A DNA stretch of 64,000 bases from positions 31,834,641 to 31,898,640 of the forward strand of contig OZ038385.1 in assembly GCA_964036045.1 (NCBI GenBank), written 5' to 3'. A program made the position numbers and the translations under genes. Of the stretch, positions 32,901 to 44,590 are shown piece by piece. Source of the DNA: Eutreptiella sp. 'Long Island Sound 2002'. Its lineage: Eukaryota > Euglenozoa > Euglenophyceae > Eutreptiales > Eutreptiaceae. The notes below the pieces were generated by a model. It saw only the letters and a list, made by a program, of their open reading frames with translations. It did no database searches and was not told where the DNA came from. The first letter of the stretch is position 1. Each line of letters begins with the position of its first letter.

Positions 32901-35200
32901 GGGGGGTGGGGGTCCTGGTGTCGGCTAGCTCGACCGATTTGCGGGGCTGCACTAGGAGTTGGTGGGCGTCCAGGTAGGTTGTGGTGAGTTGGACAATGGA
33001 GGACGCTTGCTCGGTGGTCGTTGGTAGCCCTGCGTTCTCAGGGTCGCGGTGGCGGGTGGCCGTAGGTAGGAGGTTGTCGTGCGCGAAGTTGATGAGGGGG
33101 GACCGTAGCGGGTATGGGGCGTACCCCGGGTATAGCCGTGCTAGCTCGAATGCCAGCGGTAGGGTGACTAGGAGGTAGTGGAAGGGGCCCTCGGCGCCAC
33201 CCTGGGGGACCCCGCTGTCTGTGCCGGTCCAGGGGGTGAGGCCTGCGGCTGTGATGACGGCGTAGAGCCGGGTCTGGATGTACCTGGTCATGAAGGATAG
33301 GAATGGGAGGCCCATGGCATCCCATACCTCCGTGAGGAGCCGGTGTGGGGCGTGGGGGAACGTGCCTTGGACATCCAGGCAGGCGACAATCATCTCGTAG
33401 GGGTTCATGTCCAGTGCGGTGTCCTGGAGGAAGATGGCTTCCTGGGGGGACCTGCCGGCCATGGCTCTCCACATGCTGGCGGGCACGTGGGCGAAGGGCG
33501 CTGGCGAGATGCGGCCTAGGATGAGGGTCCACACCAGCTTGACTTCGGTGGTGGCGCAGACTATGGGCCACCAGTTCCCCGGCTGCGCCCAGTCCCCCTT
33601 CTTGTAGAGGGAATGGACCAGGTTGGCCCACTCAGGGGGACTTGGCGTGGCGCCCGTGACGACGTCCCACAGGCGGGCTGTCAGGCGGCGTTTGACGGGC
33701 AGGGTGAGGCGTTGGTACGCTTCGGCCGGTAAACCGTCGATGCCGGGCACGACCCGCTTTTTCAGGCGGTCTAGGGCGCGTTGCAGTTCTGAGATGCTGA
33801 AGGGGTCGTGTTGGATGGCGCGCCGCTGTTCCCGGTTGAAGACCCTGGGCACATGCTCGCGGATGGTGCTTCTGGTGTGGGGGTCCAGCTCGGGGAGGCC
33901 GTCCCGGTGTTGTGCCTGGAAGCTGTCCAGGACTGCCTGGAGGACGGGCGTCGGGGTCGTTGGTGAGGCCCCCCTCGGGGGTGCGCACCGCGTGGATGGT
34001 ACGGCGCCCCGTGTCCTCCAGGATGCGGCTGACCTACGGCAGGGACTTGTACGGCGCGTCGCTTCTGCCGTATCTTTCGCGTTCCTGGGCTGCGGCCGCT
34101 ATGCGGTGGGCGTGCCATTCCTGGAGTTGGTGGCGGCGGGTGGTGAGGAGCGCACAGAGGTGAGCGTCCCGGTCTCGTGCCTCCGGTGTGCTGGGGCGCA
34201 GCAGGGTGGTGATTTCCTCTTTCATGGTCCACATGTCATGGACAAGCTGTTGGAGGGTGAGGTCCGGTGTTGCCCCCGTGTGGCTGGTGTCGCGCTCCAT
34301 GCCGCATGCTTGCGCCGCCCGGCGCATGGCGGTGGTGAGTGTTGTCGCATCCGGGCGGCGCAGGATGGCGTGTAGGGCCCTGTTATACCTGTGCCAGGCG
34401 CCGTGGTCGTCCTCGGCCGGGAACCGCAGTGTGGGTGGGAGGGTGTTGTCTGGCAGGGTGGCCGCGGGTGGGGGTAGGTTGGGGATGATGAGGTCGATGT
34501 AGAGGGGTCGGTGGCCCGTGCCCGTGGGCGGGAGGTCCTCGTAGGTCGCCTCGTGGACCCGCACCGTGGTTGGGTCCCCGTAGCACGTGTCGATGCGGGA
34601 GGGGTGGGTGCCGGCTTGGTGGGGGTAATGGGAGGGTGTGCCGGTGAGTCCTGCGGTGAGGTCAGTGAGGCCCAGTTGGTGCATGGCATCCCAGACAGCT
34701 ATGTCGGTGGCTTTGGGTGGGCCGGTGCGGTCGTCGTCGGTGGGGGCGGCGTTTAAGTCGCCTATGATGATGGTGGGTGCCAGGAGGGGGAGGCGGCGGT
34801 ACGCCAGGCTCAGGGTGTCCAGGAGGTCCTTGGTCTCCTCCCCGATGGGACGTGCGTGAGTAGTACATTTAGCTGCCATCCGGGCCCCACGCACTGGTAC
34901 GCTCCGAGGCGACCATCCACTCCGAGGTCGGGGTGGGCATGCACCGTGACCGACGTCTTGTGGTAGAGGGGCACCCCCCGTTGCCGTGGGCGTGATATTT
35001 GTTCCCCTCCGGGCCCATCGGTGCCGGTTCGGGCTGGTCCGCTCTGCGGAGGGCTTGCTCCAGGAACCTCAGGAGGTCTGCGCCTTGGGGGTGTGGCCCG
35101 GGCATGACTTGCAGTGTGGCGGCCTTGGAGGGTTCGTAGGTGACCGCGGGCTCGTTGAGGATGTTGATGCGGGTGTGGGCTTCCGCAGGCGCCGGTTTCT
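29926..35200 (-). pseudogene. Element D ORF2: AP endonuclease, reverse transcriptase, RNase H, zinc knuckle
   Basis: The replicative polyprotein of the LINE. The endonuclease (about 35.2-34.0 kb) shows INILNEPAVTYEPSK, TIIIGDLNAAPTDDD, SRIDTCYGD and GHRPLYIDL. RT (about 33.85-32.7 kb) shows GIDGLPAEAYQRL, LYKKGDWAQPGNW, ACLDVQGTFPHA, TDSGVPQGGAEGP and FAHDN. RNase H (about 31.15-30.7 kb) shows SSHGEMRTL, VVVDAMVD and GNGRADTQAK. A CGHAEEETWNHFKVC finger (about 30.3 kb) precedes the final stop at 29926. It is broken by TAG 34034, TAA 32773, TGA 32647 and TAA 30379, an extra base near 33945 and a frameshift in the endonuclease near 34990. The RT box reads AHD instead of ADD, and the first RNase H Asp position reads Gly or Thr (YFTGTSG). 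It is not functional as it stands. Confidence 0.88.
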
Positions 35201-35246
35201 GGGGACCGGTAGTTGTGGCGGCGGGCCGTGTCCGGCCCGGGCGCCG

Positions 35247-38200
35247 TCAGGCGTCGAGGAGGTCGATGACGCCCTGAGCTGTGGGTGCCTTGCGGTTCCG
35301 CTTCTGGGGCTGGGGTAGGGGCCATGCACTATGGACTTCGCCCGTGTACTCGGTGCTGGTGAGGTGCTCCGTGTCGGGGGTGCATAGCTGCATGGGGACC
35401 ATCTCACAACCATTTCGGTCTCACCAGAGATCGATCGTGCGCCCCACTTTCTTGTCGTTGGGGGTGGCTGGGTCCCACTTGACGTGGATCTTGAACCCCT
35501 GGTGGTCCCCGGTGACGCGGTACCGGTGCTTGACCTCACCCGCGGCCCATATTCACTTGGAGGGGCCCGCGGCCGTGGCGTACTCGAGTGGCAGCTGCAC
35601 CCGGGTACCGATGGCGTACTCGGGGTACAGGGCAGTGGCTTCCTCTTCGGTCCAGCTCTTCGACTTGGCTCTTGGCTTGGGAGCGGGTTTGGCCTGTGTG
35701 GGGGCCTTGCGCTTCTTCGCACCTTGGCGGCGCCGGGCATTGGGTTGTCCCCGTTGGGGAGGTGCGCCCTGGGGCTGCTGTACTGGTGCGTGGCCCGCTG
35801 CAAACACGGGGTGTTCACGGGCGGCTGGGCTGTCGGGCTTGGACGTGGGGACGGTCTCCTTCAGCTGGAACACTTGCTTGGTCATGAGGCCAAGCACTTC
35901 CTCGGCCTCCTGCAGGGCGTCGGGCGGGTCCGTGGGCCAGGTGAGGAGCCGGTGCCCGGTGCCTGCTCCGTGGCGGCGCATGTGGGCCGTGTAGCGGGTG
36001 GCGTGGCGTGTCCACGCTGGGATGCGTTCCGAGGGGAGGGGGCCCTCTGGCGCCCCCTGCGCCCAGTAGAGGGCGTAGTGCAGTGTTTCCCAGGCTGCCT
36101 CTGGGGTGTGGGGGACACGTGCGGCGAGTCGCAAGCGGTCCCCTCCGCGTGGTGGGGGCGGGACTTCGTCGTCGGGGGCGTGTGCCGTTGCCCGTCTGAC
36201 CTTGCCGTGGTCGTCCCATTCCACTGTCCACCAGGTGTCCCGGTGTTTGAGGATGTGGACCTCCGTGGTCGCCTGGGGGGCGTCCATGGCGTCCCAGCTG
36301 ACGAGCTGGATGGGGCGGACCTGGGGGTGGGTCTTCGGGGCCCTCGCATGTTGAGGATTTGGTGGATGTCCTCGGCGGTACGGCCCGTGTCAGGGGCGTC
36401 CTGCGCTGCCTGGGCCAGAGGTCGGGAGGGGCGGTCCTCCCAGAGGCGGGAGGCGGACGCCGTGGCGTACATGGCTGCGATCAGGACGTGCTCCATCAGC
36501 CCTTCCACCATGAGGTGGTTTTCCCCCTCCAGGTCTCGGGGGATGGTGGCTTCCGCCTTTAGGGTGAGGAGTGCGATGGCGCGTTTGGGTCCAGGCGTGG
36601 CGTGCGTCGGCTCATCTGGCAGGCGTCCGTCGGATTGGGTGATGGGGGGGCGCCTCTGGAAGGGGGATGGTCCCACCGCCAGGTGCTCGACAAGGTGTAG
36701 CGGTATGGCGTGGTGGCGTTCAGCCGCGGGCAGGAGGTAGGGGTGTGGGTCCCCGGATAGAGTGCCGAGGTATATGCCCCCCCTGTAGGTAGGGGTGGGC
36801 AGGGGTTGCTGCAGAGCGCCCACACATGGTAGCGCGCACCCGGGGTTGCAGTGGGTGCATTGGGCTGTTATGGAGTGCGGTACAGTGTACACGGTGAAGG
36901 GCCCTACCGCGCTGGATGTGGCGGGGGATGATGGTGCGGAGGTCCGCCACCCGTGCCGTGCGGCTTTCGCCATAGTATATCCAGAGTGTGTCCTCCAGTG
37001 CCATTTTGGGGTGTAGCTTGCGGGCCAGTAGGTTCAAGGTGCTTTTGTGGGTGGCCTCGGTGACGGTGCCGGGTCCAGCGCTAATGCGTGGGAGCAGGTG
37101 GTTTTGGTGGTGTGCCCCGGCCCGTCTGCGGGCTGCGTGGAGGGCCGTGTTGCCGGCGGGAGGGGGCGCGTGGTGGGCGGGCCTTTTGCGCGGGGTCGGG
37201 GCGACATGTAGTGGATGCTTCGGGGCCGGAAGCGGGTGGTGTTGTGGTGGTTGGAGGCCAGGGCAGGTGGTGAAGGTGTATATGGTGATGGGGGAGCGCT
37301 CATGCGTGGCCTGGAGGTAGTAGTGGTGGCGAACCGTGTTGTGGGTGACGATGACGTTTGGCGTTGGTATGTCGTAGTGGAGTGCGGTATTGGGGAGTTG
37401 TTTGGTGACGCGTGCCGTCACGTCCCCCGCTTTGGGCGCGGGGTCGTGGGGCACGAGGATGTGGACGGCCCACGCATCGTGGGCAGGGAGGTCGAGGTCC
37501 GGTAGGGTGGGATGAATGGTGCGTCCCCAGAAGTGTGTGAAACCTTGGTTGTGGCGTGCCGCCGTTTCTTTGATAATGGACGGTGCCCATTGGGGTGGCG
37601 CCCCAACTTGCTGGGCCATGGCGGCGACGGCGTGGGCAACCGCTGTGAGGTCTGGGCTGATGCCAGGCTGGTCTGCCGGTGGTTGTAGGCCCCCTTCTGG
37701 TGCGGGGTGGTGCCACCATAGGGTGTAGCCCTTTTGCGTGTTATCGTGGGGGGTGTGCACGAGGCCCTGGTGGTCGGAGATGGCGGTCTTGAGGGCTTCC
37801 GCTGCCTCGCGGTGGAGGGTGCGCGTGTAGGCCCAGACCCCAGTGGGGGGGGCCGCCCCGGTGTGGGATTCGGCCGTGGTGGGGGCCGGCTCGAGGGTGT
37901 GACTGGTGAGGGAGGGCCTGTGCAGCCCATTGTGCAGGGAGACGCACACGTGTGCCCACCTGTCCGCCCATCCCTGTTGGGTGCCTCCTGTGCCTGCCCC
38001 TGTGGGCAGTCATACGATGACCACGTGCCAGGGGTGTGACCCCGGTACTACGGTGGGGGCTGTGGTGTGCTCGTGCGCGTGCAGCCATACCGCGGTGTCT
38101 GCGTTCGCCGTCACGTAGTCCTCTCCCTCCGCTGTGTGGACGTTCTCGATGGCGGCCTCTCCTTCTAGGGTGAGGAGGAGGTGTGTGCCAGGGGGCTGCG

Positions 38201-39500
38201 TGTGTGTCTCCGCGTCGCGGAGCCACAGGTACGTGAGCGCCACGGCGCCGGGGAGGATTTCCCCCCACGTGAAGGTGCCTTCGGGTGATGCCCACTGCAG
38301 GGGCAGTGTGCGGCGTCCCCGGGAGTCACTGGTGGCATGGTAGTCGTGGGGGAGGTGACGCTTGGTGAGCCGGTGCGGCATGTGTTCGGTGGTGGCTGTA
38401 GGGGGGTCCCAATTACATTCCTCCGGAGGTCGTGCGTCTGCGTCGTCCTCCTAGGGCTGGGCTAGCGGCAGCGCCTGCGCAGTGGGTGTGGTGTCTGGTA
38501 GTCCGCTGTGTGTGAGGATGTAGAAGCCCTGGGGGGTGAGTTGGAGGACGATGTCCCACTTCGCCGTCTGCTCCGGGGACCACTGGTGGGGTCCGTCCTG
38601 CGGCCGGTGGAGGGTGACTTGGTGGCCCCATCTGCAGCTGTGGTAGGCGAGGAGGCCGAAGATGGTGTCTTGCTCCGGGTCCTCCACGCTCTCCACGTAC
38701 GCCGTCATGTCTGTGACGTCGACGGCGTACTCTTCCTCCCATTCTTGTGTGGGGGCGCCTGGAGAGGGGGGGGTGGTGGTGTACCCATGGAACCCCGGCC
38801 CCGTGACGTCGGGCAGGTCGTGCTCGAGGGACGCCCGGTACTTGGCGGGGCCCTTGCTGGCTTTGTGGGTGGGGTGGTGGCGCCGCAGGGCGTTGGACAG
38901 GTGTGTCCAGGGCCCCCGCTCGCGGGGCGGGGGCTGCGGGGGGGCATTATGCGGGCGGGGGTCCGCGGGGTCGCTTGCTGTTGGCTCGAGCTCCGGCGGG
39001 GTGAGGTCCATATGCTACTCTGCGTCCTCCTTTTGTTGGAGGTCCAGCTCTAGCAGGCTGTCGATGTCTAGTGCCATGGGGTCATCATGGGTGCTCATGT
39101 GTTTGGGTGCTGCTTCATGGCACGGTGGGTGTGTGATGTTGGTGCTCGGGGCACGTGCGGCGGCCGGTGCGGGGTCGTGCGCCGGTGCCCGGGGAAGCAC
39201 GCGGTTTGGCGTGGTTGTGGTGTGTGGCTGCTCGCTGGTGGCTGTCCCGGCCGGTGGTGCTGCCCCTGTGCGCGGTTTGGGTTGTGGCCAGTGGTGGGCG
39301 CTGAGCTGGCGTGTGGTGTGCGGGGTTTCCAGGGGTGGTGCCGGTGGGGGGGGGAGGGGTGTGGAGTCGGCGTGGCGCGGCTTTGTTCCTGTGTTGGTGG
39401 GCTGTGGTGTCTCATGTCCTCGGGTCGGGGACGGGGGTGCGGTGTGGTATGGTTGTGCTGGGTTGCGTTGTGGCCTTTCCGCTGGGGGGGGGGGGGGCAC
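35247..39500 (-). pseudogene. Element D ORF1 (Gag-like), interrupted
   Basis: Immediately upstream of ORF2 on the same strand, ending at TGA 35247-35249. The coding trail stays largely in one frame through in-frame stops TAG 39015, TAG 38451, TGA 38010, TGA 35553 and TGA 35421, with frame changes near 36.95 and 36.3 kb. Visible pieces are an acidic N-terminus (MALDIDSLLELDLQQKEDAE, about 39.08 kb), a Cys cluster CTHCNPGCALPC (about 36.87 kb), a segment WWTVEWDDHGKVRRATAH (about 36.2 kb), a Lys/Arg-rich linker (about 35.7 kb), and a Tudor-like block around FKIHVKWDPATPN (about 35.48 kb). LINE ORF1 proteins bind element RNA, which would fit the basic stretches. The true start is uncertain (39.1 to 39.5 kb). 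Confidence 0.55.
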
Positions 39501-40860
39501 CGTGTCCAGGTGTGGTGGGTTGGGTGGTCGCTCGTGGCTGGTCCTCTGGCGGTGTGGGGCAGCCCCGTGCGGTCTCTCGGTCGTCCTTCTGGCGTGTTTC
39601 AGTACCTGGGCCGTGCGGGGTCGTTGTCGCCTGGGGCCTGGGGTCCCCTGGGGCGGCTGTGTGGGACTGGAGTGTCGCAGCCAGGGGGGTGTGGTCGCGT
39701 GGTGCTTGGGGGTGTCGGCCCACCGTTGAGTGGGCCCAGTGGTGCGGGGAGCGCCGTGTATGGGCCACGCGCGGGCTACTGCGTTTGCGGGGTCCGTGGG
39801 TCGGTGGGTCGCGGCATCTTGGGCGTGTTGTGGCCCCGGTGCGGCGCCCGCGGGTAGTGAGTGGCGGTGTGTGGCTGGGGTGCATCGTTTTCACCGTTGG
39901 GGGGGGGCTATGTGCTCGGGTTTGGGGTGGGTCCATGGTAGGCTACCGGCTGGTAGCGGGTGCCGGGGCCTCACTGTGGGTGGGTCTTTTGCGGTGTCCC
40001 CTTGGTGCGTCCCGTGGTGGTCCCTGGTCGGCTGGCTGAAGGGGGTTCTTGGGGTGTACCGCATCCATGGGGGCACCACTGTGTGTTGGCGTGCCGCAGC
40101 GGGGGCTGCGGTGGGTTGTGGGGGTGGGGCTTGCGTCGGTGTCGTCCGTGTGGTTGGCGGCGGTGCGTCGTGTGTCGTCCTCGGAGGCTCCTCATGGCGG
40201 TCTGTTGTGGTGGTGCTTTTGGGGGTGGTCTTCGGCTTGGCGGTTCTTGGGAGGGTGCGGGACATGCGGGGTCGGGTTTGCTGGGGGGGGGGGGGGGGCA
40301 CGTGTGTTTGGGCCTGCGTGTTTGCCTTCTGCTCCCTCCACGGTTTCTTCCTCTGCCTTTCCCTTGCCCCTCTCTTTGTGCTTGTTCGTTCTGCTTTTTT
40401 TTTCTTAGGGGGGGGGAGATGGCTGGAGTGCAGCGTTTTTGGTGCTGGGCGTGGGTGTGGGTGCTTGCCGGTGCCAGTGTTGCTGTGGGCATGGGTGTCG
40501 TGGGGGATGCAGGTCGGGTGGCTGTTGCGCTCTGGGTTCCCTGTGTGTGTGTCGGCCCCCCGGCACCTGGTGGCTTCCGGTTTCCGGGGTGCCGGTCCGG
40601 GGGGCGCTGACGGCGAGTGGTTGGCGGCAGTGGTGGCGTGGCGCTTGCGCGGGTGGTCGCGGCTCCCGGGTAGTGCCTGGGTGGCGTGGCCGGGCGCGGG
40701 CGTGCGTGTGGGTGTGTTCATGGCGTGGGCCGATTGGGTGGTGGGCAGTGTGGGCGTGGCTGGTTTGTGTGGGTCATGGGAAGGGGCGGGGTGGGTGTCG
40801 GGTATGTGTGCCCCGAAGGCGTGGTTGGTTGGGCTGGGGCACTGTGGGCGATGCAATGGG
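39501..40860. other. GC-rich stretch of element D without recognisable gene
   Basis: Open frames exist on both strands because of composition. I see no motif or family. It probably belongs to the 5' untranslated part of D. Confidence 0.4.
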
Positions 40861-42880
40861 TGGAGGAGATGCGGGTGATGCCTACGGAGGGGCTGCTGTA
40901 GGCGCCGAAACGGGTTGGTGTTGCTGACGTGGGTGCTTCAGGCGATGCGCCGGGCGCCGACGAGGTTTTATGATGCCGATGGTGTCGTAGGTGACGGGGC
41001 GGGTGCTGGGGGGGCCTGCGGCTCCGGTGCCCGCTGTAGGCGGTGCAATGGGTGGTGGCGTAACTGGTGATGTCGGCGGTGAGGGTGCTGCAGTTGACAT
41101 CGATGGTGAGGGCGCTGCGGCTGATTGCATGGGTGATGGCGATGTTGATGTGGGGTGTTGCAGGTGGTGCGCCGGCTGGTGGCGCCGCTGGTACTGCCCG
41201 TGCGTAGGGTGTTGCTGGGGGTGCTGTGGGCGGTGGTGTCGTCGGTGGTGCCGATGTTGAGGGTGACGCACGCGATGCACCGGGTGACGGTGAGGCTGGT
41301 GTGTGCCGTAGGTGACGCGCTGGGAACAGGTGGTGGGGGGCCGGAGAGGGGGCTGCTGTTGGTGCAACGGGCGATGGTGGCGTTGGCTATGTCAATGGTG
41401 AGGGTGCCGCAGGTGGTGGATGGGGTGATGGTGTTGTTGGTGATGCCGACGGCATGGGAGGGTGTTGCGAATGACGGGCGTTGGCGAGTCTGGTGGTGCC
41501 GGTGGCGAGGGTGTTGCATGTGGTGCAACGGGCGATGGGGACGCCAGTGGCGCCGACGGTGAGGAGTGCACTGGGTGGTGGTGTCGCTGGTGATGCCCAT
41601 GGCGAGGGTGCTGTGGGTGTTTCTGATGGTGAGGGTGTTGCCGGTGATGCGATGGATGATGGTGTCATTGACGATGTTGGTTCTGAGGGTGCTGTAGGCG
41701 TTGTCACGCGGAATGGCGTGTAAGCGGTGTCCATGGCGGGGGTGTTGTGGGTGATGCTACGGGTAGTGGCGCCGCTGGCGACTCTTATGACGGCGAGGGT
41801 GCGGGGATGCATTGGGGGCGCCGCTGGCGGTGTTGTTGGGGAGGGTGTCGTAGGTGACGGAGGATGTGGGCGCGGGTGAGGCGACCGTGAGACCGGTAAT
41901 GCCGACGGTGGAATGCGCGGTGCGGATGATGGGAGGGCTGCAGAGGGAGAGCGCTGCAGGTGACGTCGCTGGTGAGGGCGCCGCGGGTATTGGGGTGGGC
42001 GGAGGCGCTGGGGGCGGTGGCAGTGGTGCCGCTAGTGGTGGAATGGGCATCGTGATGCTGGTGTTGTTGACGGTGAGGGTGATGTACCGCTGGCGTTGCC
42101 GGGAGGGTGCTGCGGGTGGTGCCATGGGTGGCGGAGTCACCGGTGGTGCCGATGGTGACGGTGCTGCCGGTCGTGTCAATTGTGAGGGTTGTTGTTCCAG
42201 CGGCGGTGGGGCTGGTGTGCGCTGCTGGTGGTGTGACGGTCCAGGTGGTGGTGAGGCTAGGGGCGCCGTCGTGAGGGTTGCCGGCAATGCGGTGGGTGAT
42301 GGGGGAGCTGCAGGTGGTGTAAGTGGCGGTGGTGCCCTTGGTGGTGTCGATGGCGAGGGTGCCGCATGTGATGGACCGGGTGACGTTGGTGATGGCGATG
42401 GTGAGCGGGCGATGGCGATGCTAGCGATGCCGATGGACGGGGTGTTGTATGGGATGCAACGGGTAGCGGCCGTGGGCTATGCACCGGGTGGTGGTGGTGC
42501 TGGTGGTGTTGTCGGCGAGGGTGCTGTAGGGAGGTGATTCAACAGGTAAGGGCACTGCGGGTGCCATATGCTGTAATTGTTGATGACGTCGCTGGTGGTG
42601 CCAGTGGTGGTTGTAGGCGCCGCAACGGGCGTTGGGGGTGCCTCAGGTGACGTGGTGGGTGGTGGTGTCGCTGGCGATGTCGATGGTGACTTTGCTGCAG
42701 GCGATAAGGGTGGGACGGCGCTGTTGGTAATTAGTGGTGTGGGTGGTGCAGAGGTATTGCAGGTGAGGCGCCGGGTGAATGGTGGTGCGCCTGGCGACGG
42801 TGTCGTGAGTGCTGTCGATGGGGAGGGTGTTGTTGGTGATGCCTTGGGTGGCGGAGCCGCCGGTGAGAGGCTGGTGGAGA
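40861..42880. repeat. Decayed GGTGAT/GCCG-type minisatellite
   Basis: Runs of GGTGATG, GGTGAGGGTGCTG and GCGCCGCTGGCG alternate with an irregular period of about 30 bases on plus. No gene. From 42881 to 43730 GC-rich DNA continues without clear repeats. Confidence 0.55.
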
Positions 42881-43734
42881 GGAGAGGGCGATAGTGCGGT
42901 TGGGCGTGATGGTGGGTTCTCCCCTGTGTGTGTGGTGATGGTGTGGTGCTTGGTGTCTGTGGCCAGTGCCGGGTATCTTTGGTGCGCTTGTTGGCGCGGG
43001 TGTGTTTACGGCGGTGGTTTGTCTGCCTTTCCGCCTGTGGAGTCGGTGCCGGCGTTGGGCGGCTGCCTGTGCGCGTGGGTGGGTGCCTTTGTGCGTGGCG
43101 GTGGCGGTGGGGGTCGGTGCGCTGGGCGCTTGGTGAGTGTGGTGCGGTGCGGGTGCGCGTGTTGACGTGCACATGGTGCGGGTTGCGGGGGGTCTGTGGG
43201 CGGCGGGTGTGCTGTTGCCGTGCCTGTGGCGGTTTGTGTTGTCTGGTGGAGCGTGGCTGGTGTGTGCTCTGCGTGGATGGTGTGGGGCCTCGTCGGCGTG
43301 GGTGATGTCGGTGTGGGTGTTTGGGGTTGGGTGCTGGTTGTGGGCGCGTCGTCCGCGCGGTGTGGTCGGGCGTGATGGTGGGCTCTCCGACGTGCGCGGC
43401 CGGTTGGTTGTGGGTGTGGTCGGTGGTGCGGTGTCCGGCGCGGGCGGTTGGGGTCGGGTCGGCATGGGCTGCGTGGTGGTGATGGTTTTGGCTGGACTGC
43501 TTGGTGGTTGCGGCGTCGCTGGGCGGCCCTGATGGTGGGCCTAGGGTGTGTGGTGGCGGGTGGGCGTTTATGGTTGTGGTGGCGGGACGGTGTGTCCTTG
43601 CGGGTGTTGCTGGGTGTGGTACCGTGGGGCGTGTGGTTTGCGGTAGCTGAGCACTCGCCCCTCCGGGCGGCGCGGGCCCGGTGGTCCGGTAGCCCGTCCG
43701 GCAGGCAGTGCGCGCCCGCCGGCTGCTCACGCGT

Positions 43735-44075
43735 CCCTCCGGACGGCGGCTGTTCCGTAGTCCGCAGGGGTTGGGTTCACTGCCGGGCGCACACATGTCC
43801 ATCCGGACGGCGGCTTTTTCGTAGCCGGCAGGGGCTGGGTTCACTGCCGGGTGCCCACACGTCCATCCGGACGGCGGCTGTTTCGTAGCCGGCAGGGGCT
43901 GGGTTCACTGCCGGGTGCACACACGTCCATCTGGACGGCGGTTGTTTCGTAGCCGGCAGGGGCTGGGTTCACTGCCGGGCGCACACACGTCCGTCCGGAC
44001 GGCGGCTGTTTCGTAGCCAGCAGGGGATGGGCACACTGCCGGGCGCACACACGTCCATCCGGACGGCGGCTGTTG
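43735..44075 (+). repeat. 64-bp tandem repeat of element D
   Basis: GTCCATCCGGACGGCGGCT-type cores start at 43797, 43861, 43925, 43989 and 44053, exactly 64 apart, with a diverged unit before them. Each continues GTAGCCGGCAGGGGCTGGGT. Homologous to the 62-bp repeats of A and B. Confidence 0.92.
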
Positions 44076-44590
44076 CGCTGTGGGGACTGCAGGGCTTGGA
44101 CTTGTTCTTGGCGGCTTGCTCGTCGTCGGGCGTGGGTGTTTGCCGTGGTGGTGTCGTGCTTTGTGCCATGGTGCGTGCTGGCGTGCGGTGCTGCGTGTGT
44201 GCCCTGCCTGGCCTGCGTGTGGCGCGCGCTCCTTGCCCGGGCGTGCTGTTGCGCAGGCGCGGGGACACACCCTCTCTCTGGCGGGCCCATATGGCTCCAT
44301 GGCGGGCCCTGTAGGCGCCCGGCTGTGGCCCAGTGCGCGGCACTGGGGTGTGTGTACGTGGGGGGGGGGGGTCTGGGCTCCTCTCCCCTCGCCTTCCCCC
44401 CCTTGCCCCTCTGTCCCTTTTCGTCGGCCCTCCCTGCCTGCCTACCCTCTTCCTACCCGCTGGGTTGGCCTTGGCTAGATGGCTGGTCTTGGCGGTCTGA
44501 CATGGTGTTTCTTTCCTGCAGGGCGGCGTGGGTTGGGTTCGTTGTGGGGGGGTGGGTTGCTCGTGTGGTGCGCCGCGCCGCATGTACGGT

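Noticed and set aside
40861-42880. Proline/alanine/serine-rich minus-strand genes
   Set aside because: Frames follow a decayed GGTGAT/GCCG minisatellite and break at random.
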